Shown: positions 1 through 9,381, numbered from the stretch's first letter. The stretch: 64,000 nt of DNA from Rhodococcus sp. ARC_M6 (GCF_022810305.1 NZ_JALGQH010000001.1:186001-250000), one strand, 5' to 3'. A program made the numbers and translations. Notes: a model not told the origin generated them from the sequence alone.

Positions 1-577
1 GTTCGACATCCGACCGTCGCATGTACGCAGCCAAGGCCAGCGCATCATTGCGACGGAACGCCGCAGCAGTCTGCGGATCGACGGGCCTACCGCGCCTGAT
101 GCCCCAGCCTTCGAGGAAGCCGTCCATACCGGTCCGCTCGAGAGCGTCGACGCAGCCCGGGAAGAACAGAGCGTCGAACGCCCCGGTCATGGGTCGACTA
201 CTGCCGCCGCCGACGGTCAGCGACCGGATCCGCTCGGAATGTTCGATTGCCAGCGACAGTACGGCTCGACCACCGAACGAGTACCCCAAGACATGCGCGG
301 GTTCGAACGGCGATTCGGTATCGAGGATTTCGAGCAGATCCGCGACCACCAGATCCATTGCATAAGAATCGGAATCGTGTGGCTTGTCGCTGCGACCATG
401 ACCACGCATGTCGACCAGGATCAGTCGATACTGCGCTTGCAGGGCTTTGACGTAGCCGAATCCCCTCCAGATCGAGTGGGACAGGGCCGTGCCGTGCACC
501 ATCAGCAGGGGAGTGCCCGTGCCCACAACCTGGTACGCGATACGGGTGCCGTCGACCGGGTTCCTCACGTCCTGCAT
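1..577 (-). CDS. alpha/beta hydrolase fold protein (C-terminus cut by window edge)
   Basis: The reverse strand is open from an ATG at 577 to the left edge, so the C-terminal part is missing. The N-terminus reads MQDVRNPVDGTRIAYQVVG and is followed by a PLLMVHG oxyanion-hole segment typical of alpha/beta hydrolases. Further on come VDMRGHGRS and the nucleophile elbow GYSFGG (GxSxG, Ser nucleophile). The catalytic His would lie in the missing part. This is a soluble serine hydrolase, esterase-like or C-C bond hydrolase-like; the substrate cannot be told. The 35-bp gap to the ABC-F stop upstream allows co-transcription with that gene, in the order ABC-F then hydrolase. Confidence 0.8.
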   Translation of the reverse strand, partial: MQDVRNPVDGTRIAYQVVGTGTPLLMVHGTALSHSIWRGFGYVKALQAQYRLILVDMRGHGRSDKPHDSDSYAMDLVVADLLEILDTESPFEPAHVLGYSFGGRAVLSLAIEHSERIRSLTVGGGSSRPMTGAFDALFFPGCVDALERTGMDGFLEGWGIRRGRPVDPQTAAAFRRNDALALAAYMRRSDVE

Positions 578-612
578 CACCGATTCAGTATGGACGTGAA
601 CGGGGCGGCGGG

Positions 613-2214
613 CTACTCGGGGTCGATTTCTTGAATTCCGTTCTCATCCATACTGATCCAGCGGGTGATTCCGATGTCCCGCAGGAAGGGGAGATCGTGA
701 CTGACAACTACAAGTGCGCCCCGGAAATCTTGTAGGGCTTGCGTCAAGTGGGCGAGGCTCGGCAGATCCAGGTTGTTGGTCGGTTCGTCGAGTAGCAGGA
801 GTTTTGGTGCCGGCTGCGCCAAAAGGATGGTGGCCAGCGCCGCGCGAAGGCGTTCGCCGCCGGACAGGGCTGACGCCAACACATCGGAATCTGTTCCGCG
901 GAAAAGGAATCGAGCGAGCTGTCCGCGAATTTCCTCACTGGTTGCATGCGGGGCAGCCAACGCGACGTTGTCGGCGACCGACAGGTCATTGTCGAATACG
1001 TCCAGCCTCTGAGGCAGGGCGTGGCAGGGAACGAACGGGGCAGACGCCACGACTGCGTCGAGCAGTGTCGTCTTACCGATTCCGTTGCTTCCCACTATCG
1101 CAATGCGTTCGGGTCCGGTGATCTGCAGTGAGATTTGTTGGCCGCTACGCAGGGTCACCTCGTCCAGTGCAGCCACCTGCTGACCTGGAAATACCTCGGT
1201 GGCAGGCAGATTCAGCCGAATTTCGCGGTCGTCCCGAAGCAATTCCTCGGCATCGGTGAGTGCAGACTTGGCGTCGTCGACCTTTCCAGTGTGGCTGACC
1301 GCGAGTTTGCCGGCGGAAACTTCGGCCTTACGCTTGCGCGTCTGCGCCAGAATGGGTGGCAGACGCTTTTCGTCGAGCATCTTCTGTCCGTACCGCTTTC
1401 GGCGGTCCAGCTTGATACGTGTCTCGATCAGTTCGCGGCTCTGTTTTGCCAGATCGGTCTTGGCATCTCGAACAGCGGCCTGGGCGTTTTCCTGTTCGGC
1501 AGCAACTATTTCTTGGTACATCGAGTAGTTGCCGCCGAACACTCGGAGATTGCCGCGCCGCAATTCGACCGTGAACTCCATGCTGTTCAGCAATTCCCGG
1601 TCGTGGCTCACAACCACGACAGTGCCCGGAAACTGTTGCACTGCATCGTGAACCCTGCCACGGGCCTCGCGGTCCAGGTTGTTGGTCGGCTCGTCCAATA
1701 GCAGCACCTGCGGATTTTTCAGTAGTGCCGCAGTGAGGCCGAGTAGTACTGTCTCGCCGCCGGAGAGAGTTCCCACCGTGCGTCCCAAGGCTTGGGTGTC
1801 GGGTACAACGCGCTCGAGGCCAAGGCGATGCAGAGTCGAGATCGCACGTTCCTCGATATCCCAGTTGTTGTCGACCCGGGAGAAATCGGACTCCGTACCG
1901 TCGCCGGTTTCTATGCGGTGCAAAGCCTTTCGCAGATCGTGAATGCCCAGAATGTCATCGACTCGGACGTCAGGATCCAATGTGATGTCTTGGCGCAAAT
2001 ACCCGATCTCGCCGGAGGCATTGACGGAGCCGGCATCCGGTGTCAGTTGGCCTGCAATCAGGCGCAACAGTGTCGACTTTCCGGATCCGTTCAGTCCCAC
2101 CAGACCGACTCGGCCGCTGGGAAACACGAGGTTGAGGCCGGTGAAAACCTGCTCGCCGTCAGGCCAGGTGAAGGTGAGATCGGACAGCGACAGGTATGAA
2201 TGAGAATGGGTCAT
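613..2214 (-). CDS. ABC-F family ATPase (ribosome-associated type)
   Basis: A 533-residue protein with two ATP-binding cassettes and no membrane segment, the ABC-F arrangement. Cassette 1 has Walker [10 protein letters not shown], signature LSGGE and Walker [12 protein letters not shown]. Cassette 2 has Walker [10 protein letters not shown], signature [10 protein letters not shown] and a second [13 protein letters not shown] charged interdomain linker at about residues 230-300 corresponds to the P-site interaction region. ABC-F proteins bind the ribosomal E site and act in translation or in protection from ribosome-targeting antibiotics; which applies here is not shown. The ATG has a TGGAG ribosome-binding site. 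A leader of about 180 bp upstream contains a stable hairpin. Confidence 0.9.
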   Translation of the reverse strand: MTHSHSYLSLSDLTFTWPDGEQVFTGLNLVFPSGRVGLVGLNGSGKSTLLRLIAGQLTPDAGSVNASGEIGYLRQDITLDPDVRVDDILGIHDLRKALHRIETGDGTESDFSRVDNNWDIEERAISTLHRLGLERVVPDTQALGRTVGTLSGGETVLLGLTAALLKNPQVLLLDEPTNNLDREARGRVHDAVQQFPGTVVVVSHDRELLNSMEFTVELRRGNLRVFGGNYSMYQEIVAAEQENAQAAVRDAKTDLAKQSRELIETRIKLDRRKRYGQKMLDEKRLPPILAQTRKRKAEVSAGKLAVSHTGKVDDAKSALTDAEELLRDDREIRLNLPATEVFPGQQVAALDEVTLRSGQQISLQITGPERIAIVGSNGIGKTTLLDAVVASAPFVPCHALPQRLDVFDNDLSVADNVALAAPHATSEEIRGQLARFLFRGTDSDVLASALSGGERLRAALATILLAQPAPKLLLLDEPTNNLDLPSLAHLTQALQDFRGALVVVSHDLPFLRDIGITRWISMDENGIQEIDPE

Positions 2215-2238
2215 GCGTACTCCAGAGGGTGCGGGGAA

Positions 2239-2270
2239 CCACCCGGCTCAGCCGCGGCTGATGGGTGTGG
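2239..2270 (-). promoter_or_regulatory. hairpin in the ABC-F leader
   Basis: An inverted repeat centred on the self-complementary core CAGCCGCGGCTG, with flanking CCAC.CCC/GGGTGG arms, lies 25-56 bases upstream of the ABC-F start. There is no U-tract. It could be an attenuator or a simple leader structure. Leaders of antibiotic-resistance ABC-F genes are often regulatory, but nothing here proves it. Confidence 0.3.
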
Positions 2271-2396
2271 ATGCCTTCGCGTAATTAACCTCTAGATGAG
2301 CAACGGCCCGTTTCCTGTTCTGCTGGGAATGGTTCGCTGTCAACCGTACTCGATGACCGTCGTGCGCGGCAATTGAATTGTTGCGTGGATCTCCTC

Positions 2397-2951
2397 TCAG
2401 ATTCTTGGGCCTTCCGCTCGCAGGTCTTCCACCTTTGACATCGCGTCCCGGAGTTCCGCGAGCCACTGTTCGCTGTGTTGGCCTGCCAAGCGAACCGTCC
2501 ATTTGAGGGCGTCAGCACGTGATCGAGCGACACCCGCGTCGACCAATGTGTCGAGAACCTTGCGCTCGGGTTGCCGCAACCTCGTCATTACCGGAACTGC
2601 GAGATGTGTGAACAGGACGGTCTTTTCGTCGAGTTTCACTCCCCAAGCGACCTTGCGTCCGTATCGAGCTTCCGCCTCGTCGGCGATACGCATGCGATCG
2701 GCGCGAGTGGTTTCACGGAAGCGAGAGACTCGCCCCTCGGCAGCTGCGTCTCCGCCGTCGACAGGCGGTAGTTCTCCGATGACAACAATTTCCTCGCGGT
2801 CCACCTGAACATCGGCCGGGCCAGTGAACCAGGTGTCGGGGAGTCGGCCGGCAAACCAGTCGGCCGCGTCACCGGCGTCGGGAACGGATGCTTGTTGCCA
2901 ACCACCCGGGCGACCGAATCCGCGCTCGCCGGGGCCGTGTGAATTTTTCAT
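2397..2951 (-). CDS. conserved hypothetical protein
   Basis: A 184-residue soluble protein that I do not recognise. It starts MKNSHGPGERGFGRPGGW, with a CAGGAG ribosome-binding site before the ATG. The N-terminal 45 residues are Gly/Pro rich. The middle contains an acidic/hydrophobic strand region (QVDREEIVVIGELPP) and a basic helical part (RFRETTRADRMRIADEAEARYGR). The C-terminal part is helical with many Arg and Leu. No signal peptide, membrane segment or metal motif is visible. It is read divergently from the penicillin-binding lipoprotein gene across an 87-bp gap. Confidence 0.7.
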   Translation of the reverse strand: MKNSHGPGERGFGRPGGWQQASVPDAGDAADWFAGRLPDTWFTGPADVQVDREEIVVIGELPPVDGGDAAAEGRVSRFRETTRADRMRIADEAEARYGRKVAWGVKLDEKTVLFTHLAVPVMTRLRQPERKVLDTLVDAGVARSRADALKWTVRLAGQHSEQWLAELRDAMSKVEDLRAEGPRI

Positions 2952-2990
2952 GACGTTCTCCTGAGAAGTCGTCTGCAGGGCTTATTGCAC

Positions 2991-3006
2991 TGATTACATG
3001 ATTACA
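2991..3006. repeat. tandem 8-mer in divergent promoter region
   Basis: TGATTACA occurs twice head to tail in the short divergent intergenic region between the hypothetical gene (2951) and the PBP gene (3039). It may be a binding site or chance duplication. Confidence 0.4.
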
Positions 3007-3038
3007 CCGATATTCGAAGCTTCGCCACAAATTCGGGC

Positions 3039-4850
3039 ATGATCGAGAATGTGCGCCAGTCAAGAGTCGATACCCACCGCAGATTGATCCGACGAGCCCT
3101 AGCGTCGGTGGCGCTGGGAGCAGCTGTCGCAGGCAGCGTTGTCGCCTGCAGTAGTGGCCCCGACCAGCCGCGATCAGTGGCCGAGCAGTTTGCATCGGCG
3201 CTCACGGCAGATGATGTTCAGACGGCCGCCAACCTCACTACGGATCCTGCTGCTGCATCTATAGCGATCACAGCCATGATCGACGGGCTGGGGAAGGACG
3301 AGGGCACGTTCACGGTCTCGGATGCCGAAGAATCCAACGACAACGACAACGCCGGCACCTTCACCCTCGACGCATTCTGGAAATTCGCCGAAGGACAGGA
3401 CTGGTCGTACTCGACGCACGGGAGCGCATCGGCAAGCGGCGACAACTGGTTGATTCAATGGGACCCGACGTTGCTCGCCCCGGATCTGACGGCATCGACA
3501 ACCCTTCGATACACGCCCACGACGGGCGCACCGCCCGTCGTTCTCGATTCCGCCCGCCAACCCATCATGGAACAGCAGGTCGTGACCCTGGTGAATCTCG
3601 ATCCCACCGCGGATACCGCTGCCGTAGCGGCACTTCTGTCGCCGATCGCCCCGACGATCACTGCCGATTCCTTGCGCAGTGACTTGGCCAGTGCCGCCGG
3701 CAAACCTGTCACCGCCGTCACCCTTCGCGCGGAAGACCTTGCACCCATTGAAGATCGACTGGTTGCCGTACCTGGTGTGACGCTGGCGCCGCAAGCACGG
3801 CTGCTTTCCGTCGACAAGGCTCTTTCGTCACCGACATTCAGTGGGCTTGCGGATCTGTGGCAGCAAGGTCAGGACAAATCTGCCGGCTGGGCGGTGCAAC
3901 TGGTGAAAGAGAACGGCGCCGCAACAACTCTCGCCGGGCAGGACGGGCCGGTCGCCCCGAACATTGCAACCACGATCGATCGAAACCTTCAGTTGGCCGC
4001 CGAAAACGCACTTGCCGGGGTCACGCAGCCGGGAGTGATCGTTGCATTGCAACCGTCGTCCGGTGCAGTTCTGGCAGTGGCGCAGAATTCGGCTGCAGAT
4101 GCCCAGGGGCCGATTGCTTTGACCGGTCTGTACCCGCCGGGATCGACCTTCAAGACCGTGACGACGTCGGCCGCACTGCAAGCCGGTGTCGCGACTCCTG
4201 ACACGATCCTGCCGTGCCCCGGGACCGAGAACATCGAGGGTCGGCAGATTCCCAACGACGACGAGTTCGACCTCGGCTCGGTTCCGCTGCACACCGCATT
4301 TGCGAAGTCGTGCAACACCACGATGGCGCGGCTCGCAGTCGGACTGCCCGCGGACGCTCTGCATAACGCGGCCCTGCAATTCGGATTGGGCGTCGACTAT
4401 GTCACCCCGGGCCTGACGACGGTGACCGGAAAGGTTCCCGACGCGAACACTCCGGCCGAGCGTGTCGAGTCCGCGATCGGGCAGGGCGCAGTTACGGCCA
4501 CGCCGTTCGGGATGGCGTTGGTCGCGTCTTCGATTGCGAATGGTGCGACACCGGTTCCGATGCTTGTGAAGGGGCAACCAGGCGTCGCCGATCAGACGGT
4601 TGCGCCCGCTCCGTCGGCGGTGACCGAACAGTTGCAGGCGATGATGCGAGAGACCGTCACGGGCGGAACGGCTACCTCGCTCGCGGACATCGACGGACTG
4701 TTGGGCAAGACCGGAACGGCGGAAGTGGACGGGGGATCCGCCCACGGATGGTTTGTCGGGATCAAGGGTGATCTGGCATTTGCGGTGTTCATTGCGGGTG
4801 CCGATAGTTCCACACCTGCTGTGCAGGTAGCCGGTACTTTTCTGCGCTGA
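3039..4850 (+). CDS. penicillin-binding lipoprotein with MecA-type N-terminal domain and active transpeptidase domain
   Basis: A 603-residue lipoprotein; M. tuberculosis Rv2864c is recalled as having a similar length and plan. An Arg-rich n-region and hydrophobic segment end in the lipobox VVAC, so it should be anchored outside the membrane. Residues of about 45-150 look like the NTF2-like MecA_N domain, followed by a PBP dimerisation region. The transpeptidase domain keeps all three motifs: STFK with catalytic Ser369, SCN at 424-426, and KTG at 557-559. It should cross-link peptidoglycan and be acylated by beta-lactams. It is followed after 107 bp by a paralogue that has lost these motifs. 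GTG codons just downstream are alternative starts. Confidence 0.92.
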   Translation: MIENVRQSRVDTHRRLIRRALASVALGAAVAGSVVACSSGPDQPRSVAEQFASALTADDVQTAANLTTDPAAASIAITAMIDGLGKDEGTFTVSDAEESNDNDNAGTFTLDAFWKFAEGQDWSYSTHGSASASGDNWLIQWDPTLLAPDLTASTTLRYTPTTGAPPVVLDSARQPIMEQQVVTLVNLDPTADTAAVAALLSPIAPTITADSLRSDLASAAGKPVTAVTLRAEDLAPIEDRLVAVPGVTLAPQARLLSVDKALSSPTFSGLADLWQQGQDKSAGWAVQLVKENGAATTLAGQDGPVAPNIATTIDRNLQLAAENALAGVTQPGVIVALQPSSGAVLAVAQNSAADAQGPIALTGLYPPGSTFKTVTTSAALQAGVATPDTILPCPGTENIEGRQIPNDDEFDLGSVPLHTAFAKSCNTTMARLAVGLPADALHNAALQFGLGVDYVTPGLTTVTGKVPDANTPAERVESAIGQGAVTATPFGMALVASSIANGATPVPMLVKGQPGVADQTVAPAPSAVTEQLQAMMRETVTGGTATSLADIDGLLGKTGTAEVDGGSAHGWFVGIKGDLAFAVFIAGADSSTPAVQVAGTFLR

Positions 4851-4957
4851 AACGTCATTGCGGTTGCAGTTCGATGACGCCTCCGTGGCTCAACCGTGAC
4901 ACGTTCGTAGGCATCCCGTGCTTGTTACCGGTGTGACTGGAGTGAAGAGTTGCTTCA

Positions 4958-6637
4958 ATGGGGACCGGATCACAGATAAGCCGTCGTGGGAAATACGTCA
5001 TCGCTTCGATAGCTGCTGTCGTTATGACAGTGGCGCTCGCATCGTGCGTCGTCGGGGGCGACAAGAAGACCGACGCCGCTTCGGTGGTCGAAGACTTTGT
5101 CAATGCCCTCAATAATCGTGACATCGACGCCGCCGCCGACCTCACCTCGTACCCCAACGCCGCCCGCGCGTCGATCGCGCAGATGTTTGACGGCCTCGAC
5201 GCGAAGTCGTCGGATTTCGACGTCGCACAGGTTATGGACCTCGGTAGCGACTCCGCATTCTTCACACTCGATGCCGCCTGGAACTTCGGCGAAGGCAAAG
5301 ACTGGACCTACCAGTCGCAAGGCGAAGTCCGCGACCTCTCCGTCGGTTGGCGCTTGTCCTGGGATCCGGCCGTCATCGTCCCCGGGCTCGGCAATGGACG
5401 CACAGTCTCCTACACCCGGACCGATGCGGCGCCGCCCAAAGTCGTCGACGCCGGCGGCACTCTGCTCATGAACGAACAGACCATCAACGCCATCACCCTC
5501 GACCCGGCAACAATGCCCGATCCCGTCGACACCACCACGCGACTCGCGAAAGTCATCGAACCCGTCGCTCCGCTCGTGACGTCGGAATCGATGCTCGCCG
5601 ACCTCGCGGCGAACCCCGGCAAGCCGGTCACCGCAGTACTGCTACGCGACCCCGACTATGCCTATCTCGAAAGCGATTTCGCCATCCCGGGCGTTGTGGT
5701 CGTCAAGACGCCCAAGTTGATCGCGTCGGACCGGCGGATCGGCTCGCCGCTCCTGGATCCGCTCCGCACTGTGTGGCAGGCAAACCGCGACGCCACCGCA
5801 GGATGGGCCGTCAACCTCGTTGATTCGGGCGGTGTGCCGACCAAGCAAGCCGGCGTCCAAGGGCCTCCCGGTCCTGATGTAGCCGCAACTTTGGACTCCC
5901 ACACGCAACTCGCAGCCATCGAGGCTGTCGTCAGTGCCGGAACCCCCGCAGCAATCGTCGCGATCCGACCCTCTGACGGCGCGATTCTTGCTGCAGCACA
6001 AAACAATCAGGCAATCGAACAGGGTCCGATCGCATTTACCGGGCTACGTCCGGCCGGGGGCGCCCTCGACCTCGTCCGGCTTGCCGCCTCCATCCAGAAC
6101 GGCGTCGACCCCAGCGCAGTGTCCCCGGAACAACTGACCGATGCCGCGCATCAACTGGGCCTGGGCAACGGATTCAACATCCCCGGCTTGGAACAGCAGA
6201 CGGCTGTGTTTGCGTCCGACCGCCCGGGTAGCAATCAGTCCGTGAGCAACATTCTGGCGTCGAACAAGACAGCGGGCACCGGCGATCCGCAGGTCACTCC
6301 GTTCGGAATGGCAATGCTCGCAGCATCTATCGCACGCGGCAGTGCTCCGACGCCGATGATGGTGTTCGGTCAGCCGGCCACCGCTGACGCCGTCGGATCC
6401 CCATTGCCGGCCGACGTGAACAACCGTCTGCGTGACTCCATGCGCGGCGCCGGTGGGCTGGTGGGGTACCCCGATCTCATGGCGGCAGGGGCTGCGAGCG
6501 GCGACGATCGCTGGTTCTTCGGATCCCGTGGTGATCTGGCATTTGCAGTGCTCGTCGCTGATGCGGACGGCAACGACCGGGCGCAGCAGATGACGGAGAA
6601 GCTCTTTCAGGAGCTTGCCAAGCCTGCCGACAAGTAG
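4958..6637 (+). CDS. catalytically degenerate penicillin-binding lipoprotein paralogue
   Basis: A 559-residue lipoprotein with signal peptide and lipobox LASC, collinear with the preceding PBP over MecA_N, dimerisation and transpeptidase-fold regions. Flanking blocks are well conserved, for example GPIAFTGL, VTPFGMAMLAASIARG and RGDLAFAVLVADADG. The active site is gone. The STFK position reads GALD (Gly368 for Ser, Asp371 for Lys). A segment of about 40 residues containing SxN is deleted, and the KTG strand reads AAGAASGDD. It is therefore predicted not to be a transpeptidase nor to bind beta-lactams covalently. The reading frame is intact from ATG to stop, which argues for a retained non-enzymatic role rather than a decaying pseudogene. 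Confidence 0.9.
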   Translation: MGTGSQISRRGKYVIASIAAVVMTVALASCVVGGDKKTDAASVVEDFVNALNNRDIDAAADLTSYPNAARASIAQMFDGLDAKSSDFDVAQVMDLGSDSAFFTLDAAWNFGEGKDWTYQSQGEVRDLSVGWRLSWDPAVIVPGLGNGRTVSYTRTDAAPPKVVDAGGTLLMNEQTINAITLDPATMPDPVDTTTRLAKVIEPVAPLVTSESMLADLAANPGKPVTAVLLRDPDYAYLESDFAIPGVVVVKTPKLIASDRRIGSPLLDPLRTVWQANRDATAGWAVNLVDSGGVPTKQAGVQGPPGPDVAATLDSHTQLAAIEAVVSAGTPAAIVAIRPSDGAILAAAQNNQAIEQGPIAFTGLRPAGGALDLVRLAASIQNGVDPSAVSPEQLTDAAHQLGLGNGFNIPGLEQQTAVFASDRPGSNQSVSNILASNKTAGTGDPQVTPFGMAMLAASIARGSAPTPMMVFGQPATADAVGSPLPADVNNRLRDSMRGAGGLVGYPDLMAAGAASGDDRWFFGSRGDLAFAVLVADADGNDRAQQMTEKLFQELAKPADK

Positions 6638-6665
6638 GTACCGGCACCGGGTAGGTTCATGATTC

Positions 6666-7403
6666 GTGAACCTGCTCGATTTCGGATTCCTCGTCGTAGC
6701 GGGATTTTTCAGTGGACTCGTCGGATTTGTCACCGGACTGGCATCCATCGTTTCGTATCCCGCGTTACTCAGTGTCGGGTTGTCACCCGTCAGTGCCAAC
6801 ATGACCAATACTGTTGCGCTGGTTGCCGTCGGTGTCGGAGCGTTGGCGAACTCCTCCCGTGAGGTTGCCGACACCGGGCCCAAACTTGTTCGGTGGGGTG
6901 TCTATTCGGCACTCGGCGGTGTTGTCGGGGCACTGATTCTCATTCTTGCGCCGGAAGGATCCTTCGAATCCGTCGTACCGGCGATGGTTGCTTTCGCGGC
7001 ACTCGCATTGCTACTGCAGCCGAAAATTCGTGAGCTTTCCGGTGGAGGAGAGCGTCCGGGAATCTACTCCGCGGCACTGTTTGCCGTCGCCGTCTACGGC
7101 GGTTACTTCGGTGCCGGCGCAGGCGTGATCTTTCTGGCGGCAACGCTGATCCTCACGTCCGAATCAGTGTGGCGTGCAACGATCCTGAAGAGCTTCTTCC
7201 TCGGTATCGCGAATCTGGTTGCAGCGCTCATCTTTGCGTTCTCCGGACAGGTGCACTGGGTGGCTGCGCTGGCAATGGCTCTCGGCGCGTTGGCCGGTGG
7301 TTGGTGCGGACCTCCCGTCGTCAAGAAAATCCCGCCATCGGTACTGCGCGTGGCAGTGGCAATGGCGGGATTCGCTCTGGCGCTGTGGCTGTGGGTCAAA
7401 TAG
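6666..7403 (+). CDS. TSUP/TauE-SafE family membrane permease
   Basis: A 245-residue polytopic membrane protein starting at GTG (MNLLDFGFLVVAGFFSGLVG). It has about eight hydrophobic segments in the two-repeat pattern of the TauE/SafE (TSUP, DUF81) family, including the Gly-rich segments GFFSGLVGFVTG and GGYFGAGAGVIFL. Members export sulfite, sulfoacetate or related organosulfur anions; the substrate here is unknown. The stop codon abuts the stop of the convergent POT gene (shared TAGCTA), leaving no space for an intergenic terminator. Confidence 0.85.
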   Translation: MNLLDFGFLVVAGFFSGLVGFVTGLASIVSYPALLSVGLSPVSANMTNTVALVAVGVGALANSSREVADTGPKLVRWGVYSALGGVVGALILILAPEGSFESVVPAMVAFAALALLLQPKIRELSGGGERPGIYSAALFAVAVYGGYFGAGAGVIFLAATLILTSESVWRATILKSFFLGIANLVAALIFAFSGQVHWVAALAMALGALAGGWCGPPVVKKIPPSVLRVAVAMAGFALALWLWVK

Positions 7404-8876
7404 CTACTGCACGCCCTGCATCAGTTTCTTGATCCACGGCGACACGACCGCGAGAATGACTCCGATTCCGATCGACGTGAATCCGATGACCAGGAAGAAC
7501 GGCTTGCTGTTGTCGATGTCGAAGTAACCCGCCAAAGTTCCCGCCATCGAAGTGCCCAACGCAACGGACAGGAAGAACAACGCGACCATCTGGGTGTGGA
7601 AATGCTCCGGCGCGAGTTTGGTTGCGAGAGAAAGACCAACGGGGGAGAGGAACAGTTCCGCGAAGGTGAACAGCAGAAGCACTCCCGCCAGTCCGAGGAG
7701 TGGCGCGCTGTTCGGTCCACCGCCGGTGATAGGGATGAAGGCCAGAAATGCCAGGCCCATGATGCCGGTACCGATTGCGAACTTGATGGGCGACGACGGT
7801 TGGCGTGGCCCGAGTTTGGTCCACATCGCTGCAAAGACACCGGCGAAGATGATGATGAACACCGGGTTGATGGATTGCACCCAGGTCGGCGGAAAATCCC
7901 AACCGAAGAGGTTGCGGTCCAACAATTTGTCCGAGATGACAGGCACCGTGGTGAACTGTTGCTGGAACAGCGACCAGAAGGCCGCGCTGGCAATGAACAT
8001 CGGAATGAACGCGAATACTCGACTGCGTTCGACCTTCGTGATGTTCTTGCTGGTCAGCATGAGCAGGAAGTACCCGACCGAAGCAATGATGGTCAAGCCG
8101 ACCACGATGTCGGACATGTTGTCCGCTCGGATCAGCCCGGTGATCGACGCGATGGCCACCACAATGATCGCAACGATGCCGATGCCGATATAGACCGAAC
8201 GCTTCTCCGGGGGGAGTGGATTGCCTGGGACTTCACCGATCCCGCGAAGGTGCTTGCGGCCCAACGTGTACTGGATCAGACCCAGTGCCATACCGACGGC
8301 GGCGAGGGCGAACCCGGCGTGGAATCCCCATTCCTTCTGCACCGCACCGGTCAGTAGCGGACCGACCAACCCGCCGATGTTGATGCCCATGTAGAAAATG
8401 GAGAATCCGGCGTCGCGGCGATCGTCGTTTTCGGAATACAGATCTCCGACCAGTGACGTCGCGTTTGCCTTGAGCCCGCCACTGCCGAATGCGACCATGA
8501 CCAAGCCGATGCCCACACCCCACAAACCGGGGAACACCGCTAGCGCAATGTGGCCGGCCATGATCAGCGAAGCACTGTAGAACAACGTCCGTTCGGAGCC
8601 GAGCAGGCGGTCTGCAACCCAGGCACCCAGAATCGTAGACAGATAGACGGTGCCGCCGTAGGCGCCGACAATGCTGGTCGCGGCGGCCTGGCTGATGCCG
8701 AGGCCGCCGTCGCTGACGCTGTAGTACAAGTAGTAGATCAGGATGCCTTGCATCCCGTAGAAGGAGAATCTCTCCCACATCTCCACACCGAAGAGGTTGG
8801 CCAGCGCAAATGGCTGTCCGAAGAACCCTCGGTCTTCTTTTTCGCTACGTTCGACGGGCTCCGTAGTGTTGCTCAT
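7404..8876 (-). CDS. POT/PTR2 family proton-coupled peptide transporter
   Basis: A 490-residue membrane protein of the MFS superfamily with about 12-14 hydrophobic segments. The first helix carries the POT signature EMWERFSFYGMQG (ExxERFxxYG), the proton-coupling motif of di/tripeptide transporters, and PLLTGAVQKEWGFHAGF resembles the second family signature. It should take up di- and tripeptides using the proton gradient. The start ATG follows a hydrophilic tail with an AGGAC sequence upstream. It is separated by 56 bp from the DUF3054 gene upstream on the same strand. Confidence 0.9.
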   Translation of the reverse strand: MSNTTEPVERSEKEDRGFFGQPFALANLFGVEMWERFSFYGMQGILIYYLYYSVSDGGLGISQAAATSIVGAYGGTVYLSTILGAWVADRLLGSERTLFYSASLIMAGHIALAVFPGLWGVGIGLVMVAFGSGGLKANATSLVGDLYSENDDRRDAGFSIFYMGINIGGLVGPLLTGAVQKEWGFHAGFALAAVGMALGLIQYTLGRKHLRGIGEVPGNPLPPEKRSVYIGIGIVAIIVVAIASITGLIRADNMSDIVVGLTIIASVGYFLLMLTSKNITKVERSRVFAFIPMFIASAAFWSLFQQQFTTVPVISDKLLDRNLFGWDFPPTWVQSINPVFIIIFAGVFAAMWTKLGPRQPSSPIKFAIGTGIMGLAFLAFIPITGGGPNSAPLLGLAGVLLLFTFAELFLSPVGLSLATKLAPEHFHTQMVALFFLSVALGTSMAGTLAGYFDIDNSKPFFLVIGFTSIGIGVILAVVSPWIKKLMQGVQ

Positions 8877-8932
8877 CCGAAAAGTGTCCTACTTCTACGG
8901 ACATTTCGGGTAGTTCGGGACCGTCGACACGG

Positions 8933-9322
8933 TTACGACCTGGCGCGAATTTTTGCGACCACCGGCAGCAGCGCGCGCCAGCCGAGAATGAATGCGCCGA
9001 GGAAGAGCGTGGCGACCACGATGAAACTGAACTCGGTGCCCTGACCGCTGAGCACTCGCAGCACCATGCCGAAGATGACGGTGGAGAGCCACACGACGAC
9101 GCCGGTGGGGATCAGGAGAGTGGCGTCGAACTTGTCGCGGTAGAGCGCGAGCGTGCCGGACCAACCGATGACCAAGCCGGTAAGGAAGGGCCAGACAGTC
9201 ATCATCAACCCGGAGAGGGCGTTCGCTTCGTCATGGGTTCGGCGGCCGATTGCGCAGAACACGATCACGATTACGGCGTCGATCAGGAGGGGGAGCGTGT
9301 GCTTCTTCACGCCGTCAACCAT
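8933..9322 (-). CDS. DUF3054 family membrane protein
   Basis: A 129-residue protein with four hydrophobic segments, matching DUF3054 small actinobacterial membrane proteins (LLIDAVIVIVFCAIGRRTHDE and WPFLTGLVIGWSG are typical). No function is known for the family. The ATG lies five bases from a perfect 44-nt palindrome whose AAAGG is the only plausible Shine-Dalgarno, so translation could depend on opening that hairpin. GTG at residue 5 is an alternative start without a clear ribosome-binding site. Confidence 0.8.
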   Translation of the reverse strand: MVDGVKKHTLPLLIDAVIVIVFCAIGRRTHDEANALSGLMMTVWPFLTGLVIGWSGTLALYRDKFDATLLIPTGVVVWLSTVIFGMVLRVLSGQGTEFSFIVVATLFLGAFILGWRALLPVVAKIRARS

Positions 9323-9326
9323 ACGA

Positions 9327-9370
9327 CTGTGCGCCTTTATTAACCGCGGGCGGTTAATAAAGGCGCACAG
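9327..9370. repeat. perfect 44-nt palindrome (family B, copy 1)
   Basis: Two 21-bp arms (outer part CTGTGCGCCTTT, inner TTAACCGC) separated by GG form a perfect inverted repeat between the YceI stop and the DUF3054 start. A degenerate relative with the same CCCTGTGCRCCTTT outer arm sits inside aftD at 49681-49728. On the minus strand it forms the immediate 5' leader of the DUF3054 gene and contains its ribosome-binding site. Confidence 0.9.
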
Positions 9371-9381
9371 GGGCGAAGGCC

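Noticed and set aside
4958-6637. Second PBP as a pseudogene
   Set aside because: The frame is intact with signal peptide and conserved fold blocks; only catalytic motifs are lost, so it is kept as a CDS.
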